A stretch of DNA of 64,000 bases, taken from positions 1,116,001 through 1,180,000 of the forward strand of contig NZ_CP150481.1 in assembly GCF_047922965.1 (NCBI RefSeq), written 5' to 3'. The notes below the pieces were generated by a model. That model was not told the DNA's origin. It saw nothing but the letters and a program-made list of their open reading frames with translations, and ran no database searches. Both the position numbers and the translations under genes were made by a program. Shown here piece by piece: positions 1 to 7,400 of this stretch. Source of the stretch: Neptunicella plasticusilytica (GTDB lineage Bacteria > Pseudomonadota > Gammaproteobacteria > Enterobacterales > Alteromonadaceae). The number at the start of each line of letters is the position of its first letter. Position 1 is the stretch's first letter.

Positions 1-1842
1 AAGTGGGCAAACCGGGATCGCTTTGTATTGTCGAATGGGCATGGCTCAATGCTAATCTATTCATTGTTACATTTAACCGGCTATGACTTGCCAATAGAAG
101 AGCTAAGCCAGTTTCGTCAGTTGCATTCGCAAACTCCCGGCCACCCAGAATACGGTTATACCCAAGGTGTGGAAACAACCACCGGTCCGTTGGGACAGGG
201 GCTTAGCAATGCGGTAGGAATGGCGATTGCCGAAAAAGCGTTAGCCGCACAATTTAACCAGCCTGGTCACGATATCGTCGATCACTTTACCTATTGCTTC
301 CTGGGTGACGGCTGTTTAATGGAAGGGATTTCTCACGAAGTCAGTTCTTTGGCCGGTACACTGGGGTTAGGTAAGTTAATCGCGTTCTGGGATGACAATG
401 GTATTTCTATTGATGGTGAAGTAGAAGGCTGGTTTACCGACAATACTCCCGCACGCTTTGAAGCTTATGGCTGGCATGTTATTGCTGATGTCGACGGGCA
501 CGACCCGGAAGCCGTTAAGAACGCAATCGAAGCGGCCCGCCAAGAAACCGGAAAACCGACGTTGATTTGTTGCAAAACCGTTATCGGCTTCGGTTCACCG
601 AATAAATCCGGTAGTCACGACAGTCATGGAGCTGCACTGGGTGAAGACGAAGTGGCCGCCACGCGCAAAGAACTGGGTTGGTCACATGCACCGTTTGAAA
701 TTCCTGACGATATTTATGCCGGTTGGGATGCAAAACAGGCCGGTGAGGAACAGGAACAAAGCTGGAATAAGAAATTTGCTTCCTATCAACAAGCCTACCC
801 TGAGCTAGCGGCCGAGTTTGAGCGTCGTATCAAGGGAGAGTTACCCGCTGATTTTGATAGCAAGGCCGACGCGTTTATTCAGCAATGCCAGGATAAAGCC
901 GAAAATATTGCCAGTCGTAAGGCTTCTCAAAATAGCATTGAAAATTTTGCCAGTTTCTTGCCAGAAATATTAGGTGGCTCTGCCGATTTGGCCGGTTCAA
1001 ACTTGACCTTATGGTCTGGCTCCAAAGGTCTGACAGCGGATGACGCCAGCGGCAATTATATTTATTACGGGGTACGCGAATTTGGTATGACCGGCATTAT
1101 GAACGGTATTGGCCTGCATGGTGGTTTCCGTCCTTACGGCGCGACTTTCCTGATGTTTATGGAATATGCCCGTAATGCACTGCGTATGTCTGCCTTGATG
1201 GGCATTCCGAATATTCAGGTTTATACCCATGACTCAATTGGTCAGGGCGAAGATGGCCCCACCCACCAACCTATTGAACAATTAGCCAATCTGCGCATGA
1301 CGCCGAATCTGGATACGTGGCGCCCTTGTGATGGTGCCGAAACAGCCGTGGCGTGGAAATCCGCATTAAAACGTACAGACGGTCCAACGGCGTTGGTATT
1401 CAGTCGTCAGGGCTTACCGGCACAAGCGCGTGATGCCGAGCAATTGGCCAATATCGCCCGTGGCGGATACGTGCTTAAAGATTGTAAAGGCACACCGGAG
1501 GTTATTTTAATCGCGACCGGTTCGGAAGTGGGTATAACGGTAGAAGCGGCAGAGTTGCTAGCAGATCAAGGTAAAGCAGTACGTGTCGTATCCATGCCAA
1601 GTACCAGCGTGTTTGATCAACAGGATGCCGATTATCGCGAAGCCGTATTGCCTAAAGCGGTAACCAAACGTGTAGCTGTCGAAGCGGCGCATGTGGATTA
1701 CTGGTGCAAGTATGTCGGTTTTGACGGTGCTGTTGTGGGAATGACCACCTTTGGTGAGTCGGCGCCAGGCGGAGCATTAATGAAGCACTTCGGCTTTACG
1801 GCTGAAGCTGTCGCCAAGTCGGCGACTGAATTGCTGGGCTAA
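1..1842 (+). CDS. tkt: Transketolase, 5'-truncated by the window edge
   Basis: Transketolase moves two-carbon ketol units between sugar phosphates with thiamine diphosphate, in the non-oxidative pentose phosphate pathway (cytosol). The frame is open from base 1 and already reads RDRFVLSNGHGSM, a block that normally lies some 50 residues into the protein, so the true start is outside the window. The ThDP/Mg motif GDGCLMEG is at bases 304-327. The pyrimidine-binding block (YYGVREFGMTGI) is near base 1065, and the C-terminal domain is complete to the TAA. A strong terminator follows, so tkt is probably transcribed separately from epd-pgk, although adjacency to them is typical of gammaproteobacteria. 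Nothing odd was seen in the visible part. Confidence 0.97.
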   Translation, partial: KWANRDRFVLSNGHGSMLIYSLLHLTGYDLPIEELSQFRQLHSQTPGHPEYGYTQGVETTTGPLGQGLSNAVGMAIAEKALAAQFNQPGHDIVDHFTYCFLGDGCLMEGISHEVSSLAGTLGLGKLIAFWDDNGISIDGEVEGWFTDNTPARFEAYGWHVIADVDGHDPEAVKNAIEAARQETGKPTLICCKTVIGFGSPNKSGSHDSHGAALGEDEVAATRKELGWSHAPFEIPDDIYAGWDAKQAGEEQEQSWNKKFASYQQAYPELAAEFERRIKGELPADFDSKADAFIQQCQDKAENIASRKASQNSIENFASFLPEILGGSADLAGSNLTLWSGSKGLTADDASGNYIYYGVREFGMTGIMNGIGLHGGFRPYGATFLMFMEYARNALRMSALMGIPNIQVYTHDSIGQGEDGPTHQPIEQLANLRMTPNLDTWRPCDGAETAVAWKSALKRTDGPTALVFSRQGLPAQARDAEQLANIARGGYVLKDCKGTPEVILIATGSEVGITVEAAELLADQGKAVRVVSMPSTSVFDQQDADYREAVLPKAVTKRVAVEAAHVDYWCKYVGFDGAVVGMTTFGESAPGGALMKHFGFTAEAVAKSATELLG

Positions 1843-1890
1843 AGGTTTAAACTGAGTTAATCGCTACCGGATAGCGGTGACAACCGATAC

Positions 1891-1920
1891 AATAGGGCGC
1901 TTTATAGCGCCCTATTTTTT
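1891..1920 (+). terminator. Rho-independent terminator of tkt
   Basis: A perfect 10-bp stem (ATAGGGCGCT at 1892-1901, AGCGCCCTAT at 1906-1915) with a TTAT loop is followed by a run of T. It lies 50 bases after the tkt stop and before epd. Confidence 0.9.
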
Positions 1921-1983
1921 GGTGTAGAACTTGAACTCAAGACCAGACACTCTCTGGTTGCGATGCAGGATAATGAGTAAAAA

Positions 1984-3003
1984 ATGCTTCGAATTGCTAT
2001 CAATGGTTTTGGACGTATCGGACGTAATGTGTTGCGGGCGCTGTATGAATCAGGTCGTTATCAACATATACAGGTAGTTGCAATTAACGAGTTGGCGGCG
2101 CCGCAAGGTATTGCCCATCTGTTGAAATATGACACCTCTCATGGCCGTTTCAGTTTTCCGGTTAGTCTGGATAATGGCAAGCTGATTGTGGCCGGTAATC
2201 CAATCCAATTATTGCATCACGCCGATATCGCTGAACTGGACTGGCGATCATTAGGGATTGATATTGTACTTGAATGCACCGGTGTACACGCCGACCGTGC
2301 TGCCGGTCAGACCCATCTTGATCAGGGCGCGGGTAAGGTTTTGTTTGCTCAACCTGGCACTCCTGATATGGATGCCACCATTATCTATGGCATTAATGAC
2401 GATACGCTCAGCCAGGATGACAAAATTGTTTCCAACGGCTCCTGCACCACCAACTGTATCGTGCCGGTTATCCAGACTCTGGATAACGCCTTTGGGGTTA
2501 ACAGTGGCACCATTACCACTATTCACGCCTCCATGCATGATCAACAGGTGATTGATGCCTATCACGACGATTTGCGTCGTACTCGTGCGGCGAGCCAATC
2601 CATTATTCCGGTAGATACTAAACTGGCATTGGGGATTGAACGTATCTTGCCTAAATTTGCCGGAAAATTTGAAGCAATTGCGGTACGGGTGCCTACCATT
2701 AATGTGACTGCGATGGACTTGAGCGTGACGTTAAATACCGAGGTAAGCATTAAAGAGGTTAACCTGGCTCTGATGCAGGCCAGTAAGGGACGTTTGCAGG
2801 ACTTGTTAGGTTATACCGAAGAGCCGTTAGTATCCTGCGATTTTAATCACGATCCGCATTCTTGTATTGTGGATGGCAGCCAAACCCGGGTCAGCCACAA
2901 GCAACTGGTTAAAACGCTGGTGTGGTGTGATAACGAATGGGGTTTTGCCAATCGTATGCTGGATACCGCGATGGCAATGTATAAGATCGACACAACTCAT
3001 TAA
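1984..3003 (+). CDS. epd: D-erythrose-4-phosphate dehydrogenase
   Basis: A GAPDH-fold NAD enzyme that oxidises erythrose 4-phosphate to 4-phosphoerythronate on the route to pyridoxal phosphate. The N-terminus shows the Rossmann motif INGFGRIGRN (residues 6-15). The catalytic cysteine is C154 in SNGSCTTNC and the general base is H182. The Epd-type block HDQQVIDAYHDDLRRTRAAS separates it from ordinary GapA, as does its position between tkt and pgk. The length of 339 aa is normal. Most family members have SNASCTTNC; here the alanine is glycine, a mild substitution. pgk follows 49 bases later with no terminator between, so an epd-pgk operon is likely. A glycolytic GAPDH role cannot be excluded from sequence alone. 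Confidence 0.93.
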   Translation: MLRIAINGFGRIGRNVLRALYESGRYQHIQVVAINELAAPQGIAHLLKYDTSHGRFSFPVSLDNGKLIVAGNPIQLLHHADIAELDWRSLGIDIVLECTGVHADRAAGQTHLDQGAGKVLFAQPGTPDMDATIIYGINDDTLSQDDKIVSNGSCTTNCIVPVIQTLDNAFGVNSGTITTIHASMHDQQVIDAYHDDLRRTRAASQSIIPVDTKLALGIERILPKFAGKFEAIAVRVPTINVTAMDLSVTLNTEVSIKEVNLALMQASKGRLQDLLGYTEEPLVSCDFNHDPHSCIVDGSQTRVSHKQLVKTLVWCDNEWGFANRMLDTAMAMYKIDTTH

Positions 3004-3052
3004 AAGCAAACAATTAAACACAAATTGAAAACCATAAAATTAAGGAATAATC

Positions 3053-4213
3053 ATGTCTGTAATCAAAATGTCTGAAGTAGACTTAGCCGGCAAGCGAGTA
3101 CTGATCCGCCAGGATCTGAATGTGCCGGTATTAAAAGGTAAAGTGACTTCCGATGCGCGTATTCGTGCCTCTTTACCCACTATTAAAGCGGCCATTGATG
3201 CCGGTGCTAAAGTGATGGTGATGTCACATTTAGGCCGCCCTACGGAAGGTCAGTTTGAGCAGGAATTCTCGATGCAACCGGTGGTTGATCACATTGCTGC
3301 CAGTGTGGATTTTCCGGTACGTCTGGCCAGCGACTATTTAAATGGTCTGGAAGTGAATGCCGGTGAATTGGTGATTCTGGAAAATGTCCGTTTTAATCGC
3401 GGTGAAAAAGCCGATGATGAAACCTTATCCAAACAGTATGCCGCTTTGTGTGATGTGTATGTGATGGATGCGTTTGGCACGGCCCATCGTGCTCAGGCTT
3501 CCACTCATGGAGTCGGTTTGCATGCGCCTGTTGCTTGTGCTGGCCCATTATTAGCTGCTGAATTGGAAGCCTTGGGCAAAGCGCTGGATAATCCAGCCCG
3601 TCCGCTAGTGGCGGTAGTGGGTGGCTCTAAAGTGTCTACCAAGTTAACCGTGCTGGACGCGCTGTCTAAAATTGCCGATCAGCTGATTGTCGGTGGCGGT
3701 ATTTCCAATACCTTTATTGCCGCTCGCGGTTATAACGTGGGTCAATCCTTGTACGAGAAAGATCTTATCCCTGAAGCCAAGCGTTTAATGGATAGCCTGG
3801 ATATTCCCGAAGCTATTGATGTGCGAGTTGGTACAGAGTTTTCTGATACTGCCCCGGCAACGATAAAAAATGTTGATCAGGTTCAGGATAATGAAGAAAT
3901 CATGGATTACGGCCCCCAAACCGCCGAAAAAGTCGCTGAGGTGTTAAAAAATGCCAAAACCATTTTGTGGAATGGCCCTTGTGGCGTATTTGAATTCGAT
4001 AATTTCTCTAAAGGCACCGAAGTGGTCGCGCGCGCTATTGCCGAAAGCGACGCCTTCTCGATCGCCGGTGGTGGAGATACCTTAGCCGCAATCGATAAAT
4101 ATGGCCTGGACGATAAAATTTCCTATATCTCCACCGGTGGTGGTGCCTTTTTGGAATTTGTTGAAGGTAAAGTTCTGCCAGCAGTAGCCATGCTGGAAAA
4201 ACGCGGCAAGTAG
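3053..4213 (+). CDS. pgk: Phosphoglycerate kinase
   Basis: Interconverts 1,3-bisphosphoglycerate + ADP and 3-phosphoglycerate + ATP in glycolysis and gluconeogenesis. The length of 386 aa is standard for bacterial PGK. Visible motifs are the N-terminal substrate block RQDLNVP (residues 19-25), MSHLGRPTEG in the N-domain, VVGGSKVSTK in the hinge/nucleotide domain and the C-terminal GGGDTLAA. An AAGGA-type ribosome site (TAAGGAATAATC) precedes the ATG. In enterobacteria fbaA normally follows in the same direction. Here the order is interrupted by about 3.3 kb of repeats and gene cassettes, and fba is inverted. Confidence 0.97.
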   Translation: MSVIKMSEVDLAGKRVLIRQDLNVPVLKGKVTSDARIRASLPTIKAAIDAGAKVMVMSHLGRPTEGQFEQEFSMQPVVDHIAASVDFPVRLASDYLNGLEVNAGELVILENVRFNRGEKADDETLSKQYAALCDVYVMDAFGTAHRAQASTHGVGLHAPVACAGPLLAAELEALGKALDNPARPLVAVVGGSKVSTKLTVLDALSKIADQLIVGGGISNTFIAARGYNVGQSLYEKDLIPEAKRLMDSLDIPEAIDVRVGTEFSDTAPATIKNVDQVQDNEEIMDYGPQTAEKVAEVLKNAKTILWNGPCGVFEFDNFSKGTEVVARAIAESDAFSIAGGGDTLAAIDKYGLDDKISYISTGGGAFLEFVEGKVLPAVAMLEKRGK

Positions 4214-4259
4214 TCTGCCAAAATAACCAAATAGTTAGCCAAGCTAATTATTGTAGTTT

Positions 4260-4281
4260 AACGCCGCTACCCAGCGGCGTT
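4260..4281 (+). terminator. Hairpin after pgk, probable terminator
   Basis: A perfect 9-bp stem AACGCCGCT/AGCGGCGTT with a 4-base loop lies 47 bases past the pgk stop. The T-run after it is poor (GTTGTATG), so termination may be weak or Rho-assisted. Confidence 0.55.
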
Positions 4282-4355
4282 GTTGTATGTTGGCTGCGCC
4301 AATAGCTTTATTCACGTCATCCCGGTGATGTTTTGGGCCGGGAACCATAAAGTTT

Positions 4356-4460
4356 AAAAACCAAAAACCAAAAACCAAAAACCAAAAACCAAAAACCAAA
4401 ACCCAAAACCCAAAACCCAAAACCCAAAACCCAAAACCCAAAACCCAAAACCCAAAACCC
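4356..4460 (+). repeat. Heptanucleotide tandem array: 6x AAAAACC then 9x AAAACCC
   Basis: Fifteen uninterrupted 7-base units cover 105 bases. The first six are AAAAACC (4356-4397) and the last nine AAAACCC (4398-4460), with one clean switch. The minus strand reads (GGGTTTT)9 then (GGTTTTT)6. The GGG half meets the usual G-quadruplex pattern many times over, and the whole resembles eukaryotic telomere repeats. It sits in intergenic DNA after the pgk terminator. Because the unit length is not a multiple of three, all frames stay open as W/V/L/G/F-rich artefact ORFs, which are not genes. Confidence 0.97.
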
Positions 4461-4536
4461 AGAATATTGGATCTATTGCTACGCAAGTTAGCATGGTCAT
4501 AAAAGTTAAGTTTGGGTGTCGCGCTGGCGACGGCAG

Positions 4537-4567
4537 CTTAGGGGACTGTGCTGCCGAGTCCCCTAAG
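4537..4567. repeat. Perfect 11-bp inverted repeat in a nested structured element
   Basis: CTTAGGGGACT (4537-4547) and AGTCCCCTAAG (4557-4567) pair perfectly around 9 bases. A weaker outer pairing (GGGTGTCG near 4514 with CGGCACCC near 4575) encloses it, so about 70 bases could fold as one unit. It looks like an intergenic palindromic repeat; no T-run is present. Confidence 0.7.
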
Positions 4568-4580
4568 AACCCCACGGCAC

Positions 4581-4722
4581 CCTTGCAGTAAAAACACAAA
4601 AAACTTGTTCAGGCCTACCGGTATCACAGCAAATCCACATCCTTTCAGCCGCTGTTTTCTCGACATCCCTGTCTCGAATACCGGTAGGCTAATCTGAACA
4701 AGGTTTTTGTTTACTGCAAAGG
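4581..4722. repeat. Long imperfect inverted repeat, MITE-like
   Basis: The left arm (4581-4624) and right arm (4678-4722) are about 44 bases each and pair with small gaps. The core is the shared ACCGGTAT/ATACCGGT and TTGTTCAG/CTGAACAA blocks, and the outer ends match as CCTTGCAGTAAA against TTTACTGCAAAGG. The 53-base centre contains no ORF. Size and structure fit a miniature inverted-repeat element; no target-site duplication was identified. Confidence 0.65.
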
Positions 4723-4729
4723 GGAAGGT

Positions 4730-4811
4730 AAAACCAAAACCGTTCGTCCTGAGCCATTCGACAAGTTCATGACAGGCTCGAGGAACAAGTAGTCGAAGGA
4801 TGAACGGATTT
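4730..4811. repeat. REP-like palindromic repeat; left copy of a direct repeat flanking the cassette array
   Basis: The segment begins AAAACCAAAACCGTTCGTCC and ends with the inverted counterpart GTCGAAGGATGAACGG, a pattern typical of intergenic palindromic repeats in proteobacteria. Its first 39 bases (4730-4768) match 7401-7439 at 33 of 39 positions by eye, so the two copies bracket the cassette array. Confidence 0.75.
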
Positions 4812-4843
4812 GAAGGATAAATTTGTCATCATTAAACCCTGTC

Positions 4844-4863
4844 ATACCCGCGAAGGCGGGTAT
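4844..4863. repeat. Short palindromic repeat ATACCCGC-GAAG-GCGGGTAT
   Basis: Perfect 8-bp arms with a 4-base loop. The sequence around it (GTCATACCCGCGAAGGCGGG) is of the kind scattered between genes in many proteobacteria. No gene overlaps it. Confidence 0.7.
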
Positions 4864-4918
4864 CCACAAACTTGCGGGCGAAAAGCCTTGTTTGTTTTTT
4901 GACTCATCAATAATGCAC

Positions 4919-5034
4919 AGCTAACAAATTGATTTACTTGAATATGCAGCGTATTGTCGGAAAAATAAATCAGCAAAGAAGGAATTTCATCCGGTACGAA
5001 TACGGGGTTAATTCCTTCTATTAAATTGTTAGCA
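4919..5034 (+). other. attC-like site 1 (degenerate)
   Basis: R'' AGCTAAC at 4919-4925 and R' GTTAGCA at 5028-5034. The outer arms GCTAACAAATT and AATTGTTAGC pair with one bulged base. Inner arms agree only partly (shared GAAT and CGTATT blocks). It contains its own 10-bp inverted repeat AGAAGGAATT/AATTCCTTCT. No cassette ORF precedes it, so this would be the remnant of a lost first cassette. Confidence 0.6.
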
Positions 5035-5048
5035 CTCAAGGATAGATC

Positions 5049-5363
5049 ATGAAATATTTTAGTTTAATTGGCTTAGCGTTAGTGACATCGGGTTGTGCTA
5101 CACCCTATCAAGCACATACTTGGTCGGGTGGTTACAAGGATGAGAAGTTGGGTGAAAATCACTATCGAGTCGAATACTACGGAAATGGAACTACATCATT
5201 GGAAATGTTAAAGGAGTTCTGGAATAGAAGAGCCACAGAAGTATGTCCAAACGGATATGACGTTTTAACACAGGATAATGGCGCTACCGACGGCGGCATT
5301 TTTTTAGGTGGTATAACGTCAATTGCACATCCTTGGTTAAAAGCAGAAATTAAATGTCGTTGA
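5049..5363 (+). CDS. Small lipoprotein, cassette gene 1 (CC0125-like)
   Basis: 104 aa with a lipoprotein signal: a hydrophobic stretch at residues 5-14, then the lipobox VTSGC with the acylated cysteine at C16. An envelope location is therefore likely. The mature part (a Y-R-V-x-Y-x-G-N-G-x-T-S motif, then an alpha-helical RRATEVC segment) resembles the small CC0125/CC1285-type lipoproteins, a family of unknown function. An AAGGA-type ribosome site is present 8 bases upstream. The stop is one base before the R'' box of the next attC, as expected for a cassette gene. Confidence 0.75.
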   Translation: MKYFSLIGLALVTSGCATPYQAHTWSGGYKDEKLGENHYRVEYYGNGTTSLEMLKEFWNRRATEVCPNGYDVLTQDNGATDGGIFLGGITSIAHPWLKAEIKCR

Positions 5364-5364
5364 G

Positions 5365-5463
5365 TGCTAACAAGGCGCCTAAGAAAGCCTGCTTCGCAGG
5401 CGGGACAAATACTCGCTGCCTTCGGCAAAGCGCTCGCATTTACCCCTTGGCTTGGCGTTAACT
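5365..5463 (+). other. attC-like site 2
   Basis: R'' TGCTAAC at 5365-5371, immediately after the stop of the preceding gene, and R' GTTAACT at 5457-5463. The outer arm AACAAGGCGCCTAAG and inner arm CCTTGGCTTGGCGTT recall Vibrio-type repeats. Two internal hairpins occur (GCCTGC-TTC-GCAGGC and GCTGCC-TTC-GGC). Confidence 0.75.
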
Positions 5464-5467
5464 GTCT

Positions 5468-5794
5468 ATGGAAACAAATATTTCACTCGGTATGGCAAAC
5501 TCAAAGTTGTATGAAAAGGAAGGGCATATCTACTACAAAATATGGCCAATTATTGGGATGCAACTCAATTTTATTCTGGATAAAAAAGTTGCAGAGTTAA
5601 AAGTCGATGGTGATGATGTGTTCTATAACGGAGGTTTCTTTAAACTCAAGTTACAGTTTAGAGATAACGACCGATTTACCACTAAGGTTCGTCTGATACC
5701 GCAATACTTCTGGATCATTCCGTTTGGTGTTACATTCGGCGAAATATCCAATAAAAACAAAGAAATACTTATTAATGCAATTCAAGACAGTTAA
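5468..5794 (+). CDS. Unknown small protein, cassette gene 2
   Basis: 108 aa, not recognised. It starts with an ATG five bases after the R' box of attC 2, with no clear ribosome site, and its stop lies inside the R'' box of attC 3 (5789-5795). No signal peptide is visible. The C-terminal third has a short hydrophobic stretch (YFWIIPFGVTFG, residues 79-90). Sequence pattern and alternating beta-like residues (KLKLQFRD, TTKVRLIP) suggest a small soluble or peripheral beta-rich domain. This is inference only. Confidence 0.6.
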   Translation: METNISLGMANSKLYEKEGHIYYKIWPIIGMQLNFILDKKVAELKVDGDDVFYNGGFFKLKLQFRDNDRFTTKVRLIPQYFWIIPFGVTFGEISNKNKEILINAIQDS

Positions 5795-5869
5795 CAAGTT
5801 AAACCATCGGAAAACCACTCGCTGGCTACGTCAAACCGTTCGTGTTTTCCGCTGTTTAAAGCGTTATGC
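5789..5869 (+). other. attC-like site 3 (best preserved)
   Basis: R'' AGTTAAC (5789-5795) and R' GTTATGC (5863-5869). The arms pair almost throughout: TAAC-AAGTTAAACCATCGGAAAAC on one side and TAAC-GCTTTAAACAG-CGGAAAAC as the reverse complement of the other, with extra bases on one arm as in genuine attC sites. The site is 81 bases long. Confidence 0.88.
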
Positions 5870-5883
5870 AATGAGGGAGTACG

Positions 5884-6351
5884 ATGCATTTTGATCCAGA
5901 TTTAGATGACGATGTACGAAAAGCAAGAGAGCGCTTTATTGAAAATAGGGAGCGCCAGCTGCAAAGTGTTACAACTGAGTCTGTTGATAAATCTTTAACT
6001 TTTTTGTTTTCTGCCAACGCAGGAAGTGCAGTAGCTATTTTGGCATATTTAGGCGCCATATCCTCAAAGCCTGATGTCATTGAGTTCAAGGTCGCATTGG
6101 CCATGTTCTTCTTGGGTGTAATGCTCATTGGTATATTCAGGGTATTTGTAACTGAAATGTATGGTTCGCTTTTCTGGGCGTTCAAAAAGTCGACTGAGAA
6201 TTACTTCGAAGAAAACCAAGAGTGGGAAGAGTTCTATAGTGAAGTAAATGCTCAGGTAGTAAAGAATAATATCCCTAGAATATTTGTATATTCATCCTTT
6301 GCATGTTTTTTTCTAGGTTGTATTTTCGGGGTGTTGGGCCTGTATGCATAA
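5884..6351 (+). CDS. Three-helix membrane protein, cassette gene 3
   Basis: 155 aa of unknown function. Predicted membrane segments are at residues 42-60, 68-90 and 132-154, after an acidic and charged N-terminal 40 residues (DPDLDDDVRKARERF). The loop at 100-128 is rich in Glu and aromatic residues. A good ribosome site (GAGGGAG) sits just upstream, right after the R' box of attC 3. The stop codon is inside the R'' box of attC 4. No cytoplasmic enzyme domain is recognisable. Confidence 0.72.
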   Translation: MHFDPDLDDDVRKARERFIENRERQLQSVTTESVDKSLTFLFSANAGSAVAILAYLGAISSKPDVIEFKVALAMFFLGVMLIGIFRVFVTEMYGSLFWAFKKSTENYFEENQEWEEFYSEVNAQVVKNNIPRIFVYSSFACFFLGCIFGVLGLYA

Positions 6352-6423
6352 CAAAAACATCATGGTGGGAATTTTACTCGCTGAAAAAGCGCTCCTAAAA
6401 TCCCTATATGTTAAGCGTTATAA
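6346..6423 (+). other. attC-like site 4
   Basis: R'' GCATAAC (6346-6352) and R' GTTATAA (6417-6423). The arm ATAACAAAAACATCATGG-TGGGAATTTTA is matched by the reverse complement ATAACGCTTAACATATAG-GGATTTTA. The 78-base site overlaps the stop of the preceding gene. Confidence 0.85.
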
Positions 6424-6452
6424 GGCTAATCTAACTCATGTGGTTTTAATGG

Positions 6453-6845
6453 ATGAAAGCTAAAGTTAACTTAATCTCCAGTACAGTATTAGGAGCAGTA
6501 TCGTTTCTGACAATTATTGTTTTATTTTTTTGGCTAAGTGCAATTCATGAAATTGTTAAAGACGGCAAAGCTTATGGATTCTCAATCGGCATGAATAAAG
6601 TCGAAGTAATTTTCAATCTACGTAACACCCCAGAGAAAAGGATTGAGGCTATTAACCTAGTAAGTACTGATAACAAATCTTCGAAAAGAGGGAATTTATC
6701 AACAAACTCTGAATACTTTTATAGTTCTGATAAATGGGTAGTTATGTTTGAGTCAGCCTATTTTTTTGATAGTGTCACACTTGAATTTTGCTCAGAACGT
6801 TTATGTAAAATATTTAGAAAAAGGCAGTTTCTTGAAATGCCGTAA
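6453..6845 (+). CDS. Single-pass membrane-anchored protein, cassette gene 4
   Basis: 130 aa, not recognised. One N-terminal hydrophobic helix (about residues 7-30, with FLTIIVLFFWLSAI) could be an uncleaved anchor or signal, followed by a roughly 100-residue polar domain with two late cysteines (CSERLCK). It begins 30 bases after the R' box of attC 4; an upstream ATG at 6438 runs into a stop. Its AT-rich, lysine/serine-rich composition is more AT-biased than the flanking housekeeping genes, as expected for acquired cassettes. Confidence 0.6.
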   Translation: MKAKVNLISSTVLGAVSFLTIIVLFFWLSAIHEIVKDGKAYGFSIGMNKVEVIFNLRNTPEKRIEAINLVSTDNKSSKRGNLSTNSEYFYSSDKWVVMFESAYFFDSVTLEFCSERLCKIFRKRQFLEMP

Positions 6846-6858
6846 TCGGTGTAAAGCC

Positions 6859-6957
6859 TTATAACAAGTTAATCTAAACGATGCAAAATGCTTGGCTTGT
6901 GCTCTTCCGTCGCAAAATTTAGCTAAGCATTTTGCGCTTATTAGTAAGGCGTTGTTT
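6859..6957 (+). other. attC-like site 5
   Basis: R'' TTATAAC (6859-6865), R' GTTGTTT (6951-6957, atypical). The arm GATGCAAAATGCTTGGCT is matched by the reverse complement GC-GCAAAATGCTTAGCT, and outer bases TTAATCTAA/TTACTAATAA also pair. The site is 99 bases long. Confidence 0.82.
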
Positions 6958-6964
6958 TTACTAA

Positions 6965-7369
6965 ATGAACCTACATCGATACAAATCAACATTTACTGGC
7001 GGAGACTCATCAACTCCATTTTTTGAATTGTCAACGTGGATATTTGGCGGAGCATTGCTTTGTGGACTGCTTATGCTTTTGTTGCCGCCCACGAAAAATT
7101 TTTACGCTGAAATATCATTGGTAATGATTTTGTTGAGTATATTTCCCTTGTTCATTCTAAAGTTGTTTGCTCAGCATTTTTATTTATTTGGCTTAGTAAT
7201 TTCAGTTATTTGCGGTCTAATTTCACTAATATTTATAGGGGCATTTATATATTTTTCGTTCTTTGCGCCTATTGATGATCCTATTGACTTGAATTGGTGT
7301 GTTGGGATTATATATTTTGGTACGATTTGCTTTGTTGCAGGTAAAGAGTATGCCAATACTTGTAAGTGA
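6965..7369 (+). CDS. Four-helix small membrane protein, cassette gene 5
   Basis: 134 aa, mostly hydrophobic, with likely membrane segments at residues 24-40, 47-69, 72-98 and 110-126. The function is not recognised. The ATG is 8 bases after the R' box of attC 5, the usual cassette spacing. No attC follows; instead the right copy of the flanking direct repeat starts 32 bases later, so the 3' end of this cassette seems to have been lost or replaced. Confidence 0.65.
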   Translation: MNLHRYKSTFTGGDSSTPFFELSTWIFGGALLCGLLMLLLPPTKNFYAEISLVMILLSIFPLFILKLFAQHFYLFGLVISVICGLISLIFIGAFIYFSFFAPIDDPIDLNWCVGIIYFGTICFVAGKEYANTCK

Positions 7370-7400
7370 AAAACATAAGGGCAAGTTAGAGTCGCTAGTT

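Larger units (their letters stand above)
4919..7369 (+). mobile_element. Integrase-less gene-cassette array (CALIN-like): five attC sites, five cassette genes
   Basis: Five short plus-strand ORFs each lie between imperfect palindromes of about 78-118 bases that begin with a TAAC-type R'' box at or within about 20 bases of an ORF stop and end with a GTT-type R' box shortly before the next ORF. The arms pair over most of their length. This is the geometry of integron attC sites. The polarity (R'' after the stop, R' before the next start) is the cassette polarity. No intI-like tyrosine recombinase is seen in the island or window. The genes are membrane, lipoprotein or unknown small proteins, as is usual for cassettes. 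The last gene (6965-7369) has no recognisable attC after it. Confidence 0.8.

Noticed and set aside
4356..4460. CRISPR array
   Set aside because: Units are 7 bases with no spacers; it is a simple tandem repeat.
4244..4599. Two long minus-strand ORFs rich in Phe, Trp, Val, Leu and Gly
   Set aside because: They are only the translation of the heptanucleotide array, which is open in every frame because 7 is not a multiple of 3; no ribosome site and no domain.
5364..5600. 78-codon plus-strand ORF
   Set aside because: Its first half is the attC palindrome; it overlaps the better-supported cassette gene at 5468 and has no ribosome site.
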